This document shows, piece after piece, positions 37,301 to 44,688 of a stretch of DNA of 64,000 nt. This DNA is from Bacteroidota bacterium (GTDB lineage Bacteria > Bacteroidota > Ignavibacteria > Ignavibacteriales > Ignavibacteriaceae), in the NCBI GenBank assembly GCA_021824145.1, contig JAKALM010000008.1, positions 62,001 through 126,000 of the forward strand. Reading direction: 5' to 3'. The stretch's first letter is position 1; each line of letters begins with the position of its first letter. Below the pieces are notes generated by a model. That model was not told the origin of the DNA. It saw only the letters and a program-made list of their open reading frames with translations, and ran no database searches. The position numbers and the translations under genes are program-made.

Positions 37301-37854
37301 TATTTGACTTGAGGAGTTTCTGTTTCAAATCCAAGCGTGTTGATATAACGGAAAGCGTCGAGTGTAAGAAAAAGTCCGCCGCCGGAGTTAATAAATTTTT
37401 TAATTAATGAATCGACTTCCGGACTTATTTCATCGGAAGAAAAATTTGTTGAGTCCGGTCGATGGAACCAAAGAACATTTATCTTATTCAGAATTTGAGG
37501 ATGATTTTTAATCTGATCAAATGAAATTTGCTTTACTTGAAAATTTTTATCCGACTTAAGAAACTTGAAAGCAGCCAGCAGCTCAGAATTATTCTTCCAA
37601 TTATTTTTTGAAGTGAGGAAGCCGATGGTGATTTTTCGTTTTTGATTGCTACTTGGTTGCATTTCGGATCCTTCTAGTTTGTCATTCCCACGAAAGTTTG
37701 AATCCATAAAACTATTTATGTCTGTAGAAAATGGATTCCCGTTTTCACGGGAATGACAAAGAAACGTCTCTGCCGCACTAACCGATGCAAAATTTATAAC
37801 AAATAAAAAAGATAAAAAAGAAATCGAAATCTCATTTAGTAATTTTTTTATCAC
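34312..37854 (-). CDS. Secreted ThuA-like / debranching-type glycosidase fusion carrying an in-frame repeat insertion
   Basis: 1180 residues. Signal peptide 1-28 (ending SVSAAET); then an insertion of about 26 residues starting CHSRENGNP and ending NFRGND (about 33-58), encoded by a palindromic repeat; then a ThuA/class I glutamine amidotransferase-like domain (about 72-305, KITIGFLTS, GGGLFLTLDAF, GHGKGKVLAVG-type turn); a beta-sandwich; and an (alpha/alpha)6 barrel with RGWDGAQKVSGRPGYAWYFGRDGEW and NVGHGWVEGGALYGG. It is related in its C-terminal half to the 884-residue gene product of this operon. The gene overlaps galT by 4 bases (ATGA). Substrate unknown; it probably acts on the same glycan as the neighbouring enzymes. 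Confidence 0.83.
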   Translation of the reverse strand: MIKKLLNEISISFLSFLFVINFASVSAAETFLCHSRENGNPFSTDINSFMDSNFRGNDKLEGSEMQPSSNQKRKITIGFLTSKNNWKNNSELLAAFKFLKSDKNFQVKQISFDQIKNHPQILNKINVLWFHRPDSTNFSSDEISPEVDSLIKKFINSGGGLFLTLDAFRYINTLGFETETPQVKYEEAKDEGYGRKLGLHALRSHPVFTDLHGGAYIWDAHKDNVARQVGFFGGSVPKNGKVVAVNWAYITLKDDEKLAVEYEHGKGKVLAVGAYTYFAPKNFTRLNLEKFTENCLLYLAGKLKSNEKPRYWNYSPLKIEQFNETSPAIELPKAKVWNEESNGMTLTSQFGTSKNWDLGQQRILLMGKEKGGIDEIWIHPFMALRDYEVGIQFAYKDSIYWFNDQRPEIEIRPESFTRTYRFDRAFVKEIIAGSIDKPEAVIHYEYRGLYPARLVVKFKSNLRFMWPYNSDALGSIFYSWDDGLNAFHIKNQSGEFNVLVGSNRKPVEKLIGQFDGFTKADSVFKGISTDKFQAAALEEFDLGMKDNLDVVIAGNDEGKDAAIKDYEDAMQDPENVLNKTAEYYQSFLNSKLMITTPDKDFNTGYRWALVGTDKFFVKTPAIGNSLVAGYATTARGWDGAQKVSGRPGYAWYFGRDGEWSGMALLDYGDFEKVKSELKVYQKYQALSGKIYHELTTSGVVHYDAADATPLYIILAGKYLEWSGDTNFIRQSWEHIKKAIDFCFSTDFNHDHLIENINVGHGWVEGGALYGGRTTLYLAGCWAEALREAAYMAGNLNLHKEEKFYTKEFETVKKIINKDFWNAKENFFYDSQMADGSYSKEKTIQVSVPIYFGVIDKDKTYPVLDAYSGNNFSSDWGTRIIGEDNPAFSPNGYHLGSVWPLFTGWTALAEYKYDQYVQGYSHIMNNLLVYKNWARGYVEEVLNGEVYQPSGVCDHQCWSETMVLQPALAGMLGLKSDAMKDELTFSPRLPFDWDFINVERIKTGMHSLNFSMKRDGEKTVYSFTQANGKTLSLNFIPAFPPGTSVNKVLINGKEVKFNIEDERQSESIKLNFNLKDKAVVEVLHTGGIGVLPAVAHPIPNDSSEGFRILSAHLNVNEYSVEVQGKTGHDEILKIYSPSDQIKSISGGEKLSYENQIYSIRVIFPESKEKYLNKTIEIKLRQ
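37681..37757. repeat. Palindromic repeat element inserted in frame inside a coding region
   Basis: 77 bases. Arms GTCATTCCCACGAAAG... (37681-37707) and ...TTTTCACGGGAATGAC (37731-37757) match at 21 of 27 positions around a 23-base centre. Translated on the minus strand it yields the SRENGNP signature typical of this dispersed element. It sits between the signal peptide and the first domain of the ThuA-glycosidase protein, where an extra linker is tolerated. Confidence 0.85.
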
Positions 37855-38885
37855 GAATTTTCTCCGATAGATCGTAGTCTTTCAGCGCTAAGTTCCGGTG
37901 TTATGTCGCGCTGGGGATTTGCAAGCATTTCATAACCTACCATGAATTTTTTTACCGTCGCAGAGCGAAGCAGAGGCGGATAGAAATGCATGTGGAAGTG
38001 CCATTCATTATGCTCGTTGCCGTCTGTCGGCGATTGATGAATGCCGGCTGAATACGGAAATGATGTTTCAAAAAGCAGATCGTATTTTGTGGTGAGATTT
38101 TTTATCGCTTCCGCGAAGTGATGCTTTTCAGCTTCGCCGAAATCATTCAAGCTTCTCAAGTGATTCTTGCTGACGATCATCGCCTCGAAGGGCCAGACAG
38201 CCCAGAAAGGAACGAGAACGGCGAACGAATCGTTTTGAAAAATAGTTCGCTGTTTAAGTTCAAGTTCATGTTTAAGATAATCGCAGAGAAGACAGCTATG
38301 ATTTTCGGCTTGATATTCATTGAACCTGTCCATTTCTTTCTGAGGCTCGACTGGAATTGAATACTGCGCCCAAATTTGTCCGTGCGGATGCGGATTGCTG
38401 CATCCCATCATCTCGCCTTTGTTCTCGAATATCTGAACGTAGTTGATAAAATCTTTGCCGCCGAGTTCTAAGTATTCTCTTTGCCAAACGTCAACGACAT
38501 GTTTTATGTCATTCATTTCCATATCGGCAAGAGTTAAGTCGTGGCGCGGCGAAAAGCAAACAACTCTGCACGTGCCTGGTTCGCCTTTGGCAATTAAAAG
38601 ATTTTTTGAATTGAATTCTTCTAGTTTAGTGTCTGGAAGGATTGCGCGAAAGTCATTATCGAAAACAAATGTCAATTTGTATTCCGGATTTTTTATTCCA
38701 CCCGCACGTTTGTTGCCGGGGCATAAATAGCAGTCGGGATCGTACTGAGGCTTATTTGTTGAACTTAATTTTTCAACTTTCCCCTGCCACGGGCGTTTGG
38801 CTCGATGAGGTGAAACCAAGATCCATTCACCTGTAAGTAAGTTTAATCTTTTATGAGTAAACTTTTGTAAGTCGGAATCTTCCAT
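37851..38885 (-). CDS. galT: Galactose-1-phosphate uridylyltransferase
   Basis: 344 residues, HIT-superfamily Leloir enzyme that exchanges UMP between UDP-glucose and galactose 1-phosphate. Zinc-site Cys pair [12 protein letters not shown] (about 57-68), the catalytic HPH in [13 protein letters not shown] (nucleophilic second His), the second half with [10 protein letters not shown], and [16 protein letters not shown] near the C-terminus are all present. It is the first gene of the long minus-strand operon and overlaps the next gene by 4 bases. A possible promoter lies about 85-110 bases upstream. Confidence 0.96.
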   Translation of the reverse strand: MEDSDLQKFTHKRLNLLTGEWILVSPHRAKRPWQGKVEKLSSTNKPQYDPDCYLCPGNKRAGGIKNPEYKLTFVFDNDFRAILPDTKLEEFNSKNLLIAKGEPGTCRVVCFSPRHDLTLADMEMNDIKHVVDVWQREYLELGGKDFINYVQIFENKGEMMGCSNPHPHGQIWAQYSIPVEPQKEMDRFNEYQAENHSCLLCDYLKHELELKQRTIFQNDSFAVLVPFWAVWPFEAMIVSKNHLRSLNDFGEAEKHHFAEAIKNLTTKYDLLFETSFPYSAGIHQSPTDGNEHNEWHFHMHFYPPLLRSATVKKFMVGYEMLANPQRDITPELSAERLRSIGENS

Positions 38886-38967
38886 TTAGCTTCAATAAAA
38901 TTAATTATTCTTTTTAATATCTCACAAAACCAGATTTTATAAAAAAACATTAAGATTAGGCAGTTGA

Positions 38968-38994
38968 ACTTATAAACTATGTATTATTTAGTCA
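38968..38994 (-). promoter_or_regulatory. Possible promoter of the galT operon
   Basis: On the minus strand TTGACT and TATAAG occur with a 15-base spacer, about 83 bases upstream of the galT start. The spacer is short for a sigma-70 promoter and no Bacteroidota TAnnTTTG box is seen, so this is tentative. Confidence 0.3.
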
Positions 38995-39038
38995 AGCTTA
39001 TTTCAGTTGGGAAACATTTGGGTTAAAAAAGATACAAA

Positions 39039-41159
39039 TCATTTAAGAAAAATTAATTTTTTACTTTCTAAAAAATTGTCTGCATTCAATACGCAAAAAT
39101 AAACGCCGCTGGAATATTTAGAAGCGTCAAATTTAATTTCATAATTTCCGGCAGGTTTTACTTCATTCACTAATTCCGCTATTTTATTTCCAAGTATATC
39201 ATAAATGATCAATGAAATATTTGAGTTCATTTGAGCAGATGGCACCGAATACTTAATCGTAGTTGTTGGATTAAACGGATTGGGATAATTTTGATAAAGC
39301 TGAAATTTTTCAGGCAAATTTTGGCTTTCTGATTTATCAACAGAAGTTTCTTTTATATAAGTCGGTTGAGTCATCGGGCCATTTTCGTTACTCAAAATTT
39401 TATAAAGAACAGGATCTTTTAAAATTTGCGATACCGTCATTATCATGCTGTCAACTAAAACTTCATTGTTAATGAAACGTATTCCATGGCTGTAATCCAA
39501 ATAAGAATTAATATGCCCGTTGTACAATGGCTGAATCGGAGTTCCATCCAATTTATGCCAACCGTAAATAACAACATTATTTGGTTTATCAACAATCTTA
39601 TTGCTGATTACAACATCCTTTTTAAGCCCGCCCATAAGTTCACCTAAAGTTCCGTTTGCAGCAACTCTTTCTGAGTCAATCGCTTGATTGTGCTGTACAA
39701 ATCTAATTACCATAGTGCTTGTATCAGACCATGGATAAGTAACTGGCGCAATTTTGCAAGTTGCATTTACATAAATATTATCAGTTAACTTGCTTGTGGT
39801 TAAGCAAGCGCCGAATAAGTTTGCTAATTTTTGTGCGGTAATTGGTCCGGTTGGAATGCGGCAGTAATCGTCGTTAGAGCCAATTGCAAGGTAGTCTGGC
39901 ATCGTCTGGTAATAAACAGTATGAGATTTTCCAGATGCATCTTTAAAAGTACTTTTTAATTGAATAAGGTTTCGTAAAAAATCCGGAATGTTGCCCTGGG
40001 AAACTTCATTATAAATTTCTGCTTCACGCTGATCAAAACTCATATTCCAAACTTTTTTCATAAATGCTGAACCCGAAATTGCATTTGATGGTCGCGGCGG
40101 AATTGTTAATGATTTAAGTGTTGGAAGTTCAGATTGAATTAATGATGAATATGCTCTGCTGCCGTAATAAACATAATCTTTTTCTTCGAGTGAAGTTCCA
40201 GAAAATATTCCTTGGATAAATCCGTTAAGCTCAACTTGAACTGTATGAAGAATTGCGCGGGTTGGGTTTTGTTTTAATATTATTTTAACTCTTCCGTTAA
40301 GCGCAGTATATTTTATGAAATTGGAATTTTCTTCGGATGTAAAGGTAAAATAATTTGAAAGATATTTTTGCATCATCTTGCTTCTGTACCAGGTTCCACC
40401 GGTTGGACTAACAATTGGCTGACCATTGTACAAAGCCACACTATCGTTGTACGCAATAACGCTTAAGAAATGATCTGAAGAAGAATTTAACCAACTTAAT
40501 ATTTTAGCGCCGTATGTGTTGTCATAATTATAATCGCTGTCTAGGAAAGAAATTCTTTTTACTTCGTTTGGAATTTCCGAAACACTATTCATGTAGCTGA
40601 AAGTAAATCCGCCGCCGCCGCTGTGTCCGCTTAGAACTATGAACGGATTATAATTTTTAAAAATGTTTTTAACCGAATCAACAATATTTTTAACGAGCGC
40701 TGCATTGTTTGAATATTTGCTTCGCCAAGCCGGCCATGACAATTGCGAAGTTTCAAGATAAACAGTAACCACATTACAGCTTGTATCGTGTTGGCGAATA
40801 AATCGAGTTTGTGCGCCGATATGCTGAATATCGAAATGCCAATCGTCTCCGGATTTTAATATTTTACCGACTGTTTGTTCAATTGTATTTCCGTTTGGCA
40901 AGGCGAAGAAAATTATTTCTGTAGGTTTCTTCTGATCAAATAATGAAATGGACGGCACGTTAATTTGAATTCGAACATCGGGATTGAATTTGAAAGTTAA
41001 AACTTGTTCGTCAAAGTAATAGCTGTTAGAAAAGCACGGCAGTCTTTTGCCCTGTGCTGATAAATTCCCTTCGGGTAAAATTATTGTTTGTTGAAATCCA
41101 AACGCAGTAATGATTAAAACAAATAAAATATAAGCGATAACAATTCTGTATAACTTCAT
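39039..41159 (-). CDS. Secreted alpha/beta-hydrolase-like protein with T9SS sorting domain
   Basis: 706 residues. Signal peptide (about 1-22); an N-terminal region with a nucleophile elbow GHSGGGG (S180) preceded by FIVLS, typical of alpha/beta hydrolases, and acidic residues in LDSDYNYDNTYG that may belong to the active site. The middle region (about 340-590, with IAPVTYPWSD, YGWHKLDGTPIQPLYNGH and LDYSHGIRFIN) is a domain I have seen only as uncharacterised. The C-terminus (about 620-706) is a T9SS sorting domain starting YQNYPNPFNPTTTIKYS. Exported, possibly an esterase, lipase or peptidase-like enzyme; substrate unknown. Divergently oriented from cysE. Confidence 0.75.
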   Translation of the reverse strand: MKLYRIVIAYILFVLIITAFGFQQTIILPEGNLSAQGKRLPCFSNSYYFDEQVLTFKFNPDVRIQINVPSISLFDQKKPTEIIFFALPNGNTIEQTVGKILKSGDDWHFDIQHIGAQTRFIRQHDTSCNVVTVYLETSQLSWPAWRSKYSNNAALVKNIVDSVKNIFKNYNPFIVLSGHSGGGGFTFSYMNSVSEIPNEVKRISFLDSDYNYDNTYGAKILSWLNSSSDHFLSVIAYNDSVALYNGQPIVSPTGGTWYRSKMMQKYLSNYFTFTSEENSNFIKYTALNGRVKIILKQNPTRAILHTVQVELNGFIQGIFSGTSLEEKDYVYYGSRAYSSLIQSELPTLKSLTIPPRPSNAISGSAFMKKVWNMSFDQREAEIYNEVSQGNIPDFLRNLIQLKSTFKDASGKSHTVYYQTMPDYLAIGSNDDYCRIPTGPITAQKLANLFGACLTTSKLTDNIYVNATCKIAPVTYPWSDTSTMVIRFVQHNQAIDSERVAANGTLGELMGGLKKDVVISNKIVDKPNNVVIYGWHKLDGTPIQPLYNGHINSYLDYSHGIRFINNEVLVDSMIMTVSQILKDPVLYKILSNENGPMTQPTYIKETSVDKSESQNLPEKFQLYQNYPNPFNPTTTIKYSVPSAQMNSNISLIIYDILGNKIAELVNEVKPAGNYEIKFDASKYSSGVYFCVLNADNFLESKKLIFLK

Positions 41160-41375
41160 TTTTGCCCCTTCAATTAAAGAGTCTAATTATTTTTGAACAA
41201 AGTTAACAAAAACAAACTGTTAATCTCTAAAAAATTTTTAAAAATATTTTTCATCTAATTTTTAGAAGGTCGTCAAATTTATCAATATATAATTTCAAAA
41301 GTTTTTATACATTAGTATTAGCTTATTGGACTTCAATTTTTCATTAAATGAAAATTTAATTTTAAGGATTAAGAA

Positions 41376-42239
41376 ATGGAAAACGATATTAACAACGACT
41401 CAAGATTAAACGAATTCGCTTCAAAGCTTTTGGTGAAAAGAGAAATTCATTCATGCTCAGCGGCATTTAAGAAAGAATCGATTGAATTGCTTGACGAATT
41501 GATTGACTTTTTATTCCCGCATTTTTCAAGCAAGATTTACTATACAAACAAAGATGTTCTTGCAAAACTGCAGCTTCTTCAAAGAAATCTAATTTCAATT
41601 TTAAAAATTTTTGATGATAAACCGGATTCTAAAATTGAAGCAACTGCTGAGAAATTTATATCAAAAATACCGGAGCTTCATGATATGCTTTGGGATGATG
41701 CACAGGCAATCTTTCTCGGAGACCCAGCGGCAGAAAGCATTGATGAAGTCATTCTTGCCTATCCGGGATTTATGGCAATTTTGATTTATCGAATTGCACA
41801 TGAGCTTTACAATTTAGATGTATCAATTATCCCAAGAATTTTTACAGAGCATGCTCATCAAATTACGGGAATTGATATTCATCCAGGAGCTGAAATCGAT
41901 TCGCCGTTTTTTATTGACCACGGCACCGGAATTGTAATTGGCGAGACCACAGTGATAGGTAAGAATGTAAAAATTTATCAAGGTGTTACTCTTGGTGCGT
42001 TAAGTGTTGATAAATCTCTTGCACATACAAAACGTCATCCAACTATTCAAGATGATGTAATAATTTATTCGCAGGCAGTTATTCTTGGCGGAGAGACTGT
42101 CATCGGCAAGAACAGCGTTATTGGAGGGAATGCCTGGGTAACGCAAAGCGTTCCGCCAAATTCAGTGGTTTACAGTAAGGTTGAGGTGAAAGTTAAATCG
42201 AATGAAAATTATTTTAATACGATGGAGTTTATAATCTAA
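41376..42239 (+). CDS. cysE: Serine O-acetyltransferase (EpsC-type)
   Basis: Makes O-acetylserine from serine and acetyl-CoA, the first step of cysteine synthesis. The N-terminal helical half (about 1-150) includes DDAQAIFLGDPAAESIDEVILAYPGF. The left-handed beta-helix half has hexapeptide repeats with IDIHPGAEI, FIDHGTGIVIGETTVIG (catalytic H, D/H pair), IYQGVTLGALS, and RHPTIQDDVIIYSQAVILGG. 287 residues with a long N-terminus fits the EpsC-like subgroup rather than short CysE. AAGGATTAAGAA precedes the ATG. cysK follows, separated by a 258-base spacer that holds a putative cysteine attenuator. Confidence 0.95.
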   Translation: MENDINNDSRLNEFASKLLVKREIHSCSAAFKKESIELLDELIDFLFPHFSSKIYYTNKDVLAKLQLLQRNLISILKIFDDKPDSKIEATAEKFISKIPELHDMLWDDAQAIFLGDPAAESIDEVILAYPGFMAILIYRIAHELYNLDVSIIPRIFTEHAHQITGIDIHPGAEIDSPFFIDHGTGIVIGETTVIGKNVKIYQGVTLGALSVDKSLAHTKRHPTIQDDVIIYSQAVILGGETVIGKNSVIGGNAWVTQSVPPNSVVYSKVEVKVKSNENYFNTMEFII

Positions 42240-42291
42240 CATGCACTATTTAGAAGTATTCTGCAACACTTAACATAATAAACTGTTTCTT

Positions 42292-42299
42292 TATCTTTG
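42292..42299 (+). promoter_or_regulatory. Possible -7 box (TATCTTTG) of the cysK leader
   Basis: Matches the Bacteroidota -7 consensus TAnnTTTG exactly and lies 10 bases before the ATG of the putative leader peptide, which would give a nearly leaderless transcript. No clear TTG at -33 was found, so this is tentative. Confidence 0.35.
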
Positions 42300-42309
42300 T
42301 ATAGAAATT

Positions 42310-42402
42310 ATGAAAACAGAAAAAAGAAATATTACTTTAAAATTAACAGTTACTTGTTGCTGTCATTCCTCATTTAAATTGTGTTGGAAGGACACTATTT
42401 AA
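42310..42402 (+). CDS. Putative cysteine-sensing leader peptide of cysK
   Basis: A 30-codon ORF (MKTEKRNITLKLTVT, then CCCHSSF, then KLCWKDTI and TAA) between cysE and cysK. Cys codons 16, 17 and 18 are consecutive and Cys 25 adds a fourth: 4 of 30 codons for a rare amino acid. There is no good Shine-Dalgarno, but a TATCTTTG box 10 bases upstream would make the message almost leaderless. It is followed by a terminator hairpin and overlaps an 8-base antiterminator segment, so a role in transcription attenuation in response to charged tRNA-Cys is a strong inference. The peptide itself is probably not functional. Confidence 0.7.
   Translation: MKTEKRNITLKLTVTCCCHSSFKLCWKDTI
42384..42391 (+). 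promoter_or_regulatory. Antiterminator segment of the cysK attenuator
   Basis: TTGGAAGG, inside leader codons 25-28, is an exact reverse complement of CCTTCCAA (42434-42441), which forms part of the 5' arm and loop of the terminator. Pairing of the two would prevent the terminator. A ribosome stalled at Cys codons 16-18 leaves this segment free, while one that reaches the stop codon covers it. Confidence 0.6.
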
Positions 42403-42429
42403 TTTTTAATATAAAATAAATTCTTTACT

Positions 42430-42456
42430 AAGCCCTTCCAATGTGAAGGGCTTTTT
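42430..42456 (+). terminator. Intrinsic terminator (attenuator) upstream of cysK
   Basis: Perfect 9-bp stem AAGCCCTTC / GAAGGGCTT with a 6-base loop CAATGT and a following T-run. It ends 42 bases before the cysK start, so uncontrolled it would stop transcription before cysK. Confidence 0.88.
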
Positions 42457-42497
42457 AGTTTATAAAAATATTTATTAAAAAAATTAAAGGTTGAAAA

Positions 42498-43409
42498 ATG
42501 AAATACAATAATATATTGGAAACAATCGGCAATACGCCGCATGTAAAGATTAATAAACTTTTCGGAACTGATCATGAAGTGTGGATAAAGCTTGAGAGGG
42601 CAAATCCCGGCGGAAGCATTAAAGACAGAATTGGGCTTGCGATGATTGAAGATGCTGAAAAAAAAGGTATCTTAAAAAAAGGAAGTACGATAGTTGAACC
42701 AACATCCGGCAACACAGGTATTGGGCTTGCGATGGTTGCCGCAGTTAAAGGTTATAAAATTATTTTAGTTATGCCTGAATCCATGTCGATTGAAAGAAGA
42801 AAATTAATGGCTGCTTACGGCGCTCAGTTTGAATTAACTCCACGCGAACTTGGAATGAAAGGCGCAATTGAAAAAGCAAAAGAAATTGCTTCAAAAAATT
42901 CAAACGCGTGGATACCACAGCAATTTGATAATCCGGCAAACGTTCAGGCACACATTGATACAACAGCAAAAGAAATTCTAAATGATTTTCCTGAAGGAAT
43001 CGATTATTTAATAACAGGAGTAGGAACCGGCGGGCATATTACCGGCGTTTCAAAAGTTCTGAAACAAAAATTTCCAAATTTAAAAGTTTATGCTGTTGAA
43101 CCGACAGCATCCGCAGTAATTTCGGGAGGAAAACCAGGCCCTCATCCCTTACAAGGTTTAGGCGCGGGATTTATCCCGACTATTTTTGATACTTCCTTAA
43201 TCGACGGAGCGGTTACTGTTGAGAAAGAAGAAGCATTTGAATATGCCCAGCGAGCAGCAAAAGAAGAAGGAATTTTTGTTGGAATTTCTTCGGGTGCTTC
43301 ATTAGCTGCAGTAGCAAAGAAATTAAAAGATATTCCCAAAGGGGAAAAAATACTTACATTTAATTACGATACCGGTGAGAGATATTTATCGATTGAAGGA
43401 TTGTATTAG
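42498..43409 (+). CDS. cysK: Cysteine synthase A (O-acetylserine sulfhydrylase)
   Basis: PLP enzyme that makes cysteine from O-acetylserine and sulfide. PLP lysine lies in [11 protein letters not shown] (about K42), the substrate loop in [14 protein letters not shown], the phosphate-binding loop in [11 protein letters not shown], and the C-terminal PLP-ring serine in [11 protein letters not shown]. 303 residues is the normal CysK length. AAAGG precedes the ATG. It is preceded by the leader peptide and terminator described above and, beyond them, by cysE, its pathway partner. Confidence 0.97.
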   Translation: MKYNNILETIGNTPHVKINKLFGTDHEVWIKLERANPGGSIKDRIGLAMIEDAEKKGILKKGSTIVEPTSGNTGIGLAMVAAVKGYKIILVMPESMSIERRKLMAAYGAQFELTPRELGMKGAIEKAKEIASKNSNAWIPQQFDNPANVQAHIDTTAKEILNDFPEGIDYLITGVGTGGHITGVSKVLKQKFPNLKVYAVEPTASAVISGGKPGPHPLQGLGAGFIPTIFDTSLIDGAVTVEKEEAFEYAQRAAKEEGIFVGISSGASLAAVAKKLKDIPKGEKILTFNYDTGERYLSIEGLY

Positions 43410-43454
43410 AAATAAAAATATTAAATCAGATTAGTCATTAAAAAAATTTAATTG

Positions 43455-43529
43455 TACCCCCGAGAGGATTCGAACCTCCGACAAACGGTTTAGGAAACCG
43501 CTGCTCTATCCATACTGAGCTACGGGGGC
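43455..43529 (-). tRNA. tRNA-Arg (anticodon CCT)
   Basis: 75-base cloverleaf on the minus strand. The acceptor stem GCCCCCG pairs with CGGGGGT (G1-U72 wobble), D-arm GCTC...GAGC, anticodon arm CGGT-TTCCTAA-ACCG with CCT at 34-36, T-arm CGGAGGTTCGAATCCTCTC with TTCGAAT, discriminator A. CCA is not encoded. It reads rare AGG Arg codons. Confidence 0.95.
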
Positions 43530-43661
43530 AAGGTAATTAAAAATTATAAATTTATAATTAAAAATTGGATAAAGTTTATTTCCAAGTTTTACAGAGCAAA
43601 AATAATTAACTTGCCGCTTATCTAAAAGTGCAAATCAAATTTTTACTTGTTAGGATCTATT

Positions 43662-44141
43662 TTAACCGACCTTAATTATAAGTTGATTGTTTAAAACTTG
43701 TGTTGCATACTTTTGAAGTGGTGAACCGGCTGGACCTTGCACAACATTTCCATTTACGTCAAACCTTGAACCGTGACAATTACAAACGAACTGACTGCTT
43801 CCTGAATCGTAACTATTTATTTGGCAGCCCTGATGTGTGCAAATTGATGAGAGAGCATTAAAAGAAGTGCCTGAAGGATGATCTACTAAAAGTGATCCGT
43901 TACTAAAATTAACCATAGCTGCTGTGCCGGTTTTAGCTATTGGCGATGACGAATCAATATTTACAGTTACTTGTCCATTAGATAAAGTCCCCTGAACATT
44001 TGCCAAAGTTGAGCCGGGATTACCTGGGCCATTTATATTGTTGTTGCAGCTTTCTAATACAGAAGTTAGAAGAGACGGCACAGCAATAACTGCGACACTT
44101 TGGATTGTTTTAACAAAGAACTCTTTTCGTGTGTACTTCAT
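43662..44141 (-). CDS. Rieske-type 2Fe-2S protein, exported
   Basis: 159 residues. A hydrophobic N-terminal segment with KTIQSVAVIAVPSLLTSVLESC resembles a lipobox or anchor; KYTRKEF recalls a Tat motif with a single Arg. Cluster ligands C101/H103 in CTHQGC and C120/H123 in CNCHGSRF are complete, and C106 and C122 could form the disulfide of high-potential Rieske proteins. VVQGPAGSPLQKY is the conserved third loop. No cytochrome b gene adjoins, so it may be a solo Rieske protein rather than a bc1 subunit. Function beyond electron transfer is unknown. A standalone promoter is likely. Confidence 0.9.
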   Translation of the reverse strand: MKYTRKEFFVKTIQSVAVIAVPSLLTSVLESCNNNINGPGNPGSTLANVQGTLSNGQVTVNIDSSSPIAKTGTAAMVNFSNGSLLVDHPSGTSFNALSSICTHQGCQINSYDSGSSQFVCNCHGSRFDVNGNVVQGPAGSPLQKYATQVLNNQLIIKVG

Positions 44142-44688
44142 TCTGGATTTCTCCTTTGGATTTAAAATAAAAAGGCAACAATATATTTATTTATTATTTG
44201 ATTTTTGAAAAAAGAAACTCGAACTAAATACATTAACAAATAACTATATGCGCTGCTCTTTTATTTTGACGGTAAAATTTGTGAATGGCGAAGTAAAGAT
44301 CAAGGATAGAAAATAGCATATTGATCTTTAACACAGTAAAAATGATAATTTGGCTATTGAATATTTTTGTGCAAAAATTATTATTAAGAAATAATTTTTC
44401 CTTTCAGCTATATGTTAATCCAATAAGTAAATTTAATGATAAAAATATTATCAAGATGAAGTGTTCAAATTTTATTAAAAGAATGATTGACCTATAATTC
44501 ACCAATTTAAATTCCATCCATTAGCAACAACACCACAAACAAAATCAAATATATTTGAGGCTTTAACTAGAAACAGATTTCTTAAATGAGTTAATTTTCA
44601 TATACATTGGACATGAATGAAAACCTTTCACAATTTTATGTTACTATTCTATATGAAACACTAAATTGGAATGTTATAATTTTTTAAC
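44142..44688. other. Long gene-free region
   Basis: 547 AT-rich bases between two minus-strand genes. It should hold the Rieske gene promoter. On the minus strand near 44500-44595 a short open frame of about 34 codons exists, but it lacks a start codon and ribosome site. I see no RNA gene or repeat. Confidence 0.5.

Noticed and set aside
41338-41354. 7-bp inverted repeat TTTTCAT-TAA-ATGAAAA upstream of cysE
   Set aside because: Short, pure A/T-rich palindromes are frequent in this AT-rich DNA; there is no further support for an operator.
44500-44595. Short minus-strand open frame that could be a gene remnant
   Set aside because: No start codon or ribosome site and no recognisable family; treated as intergenic.
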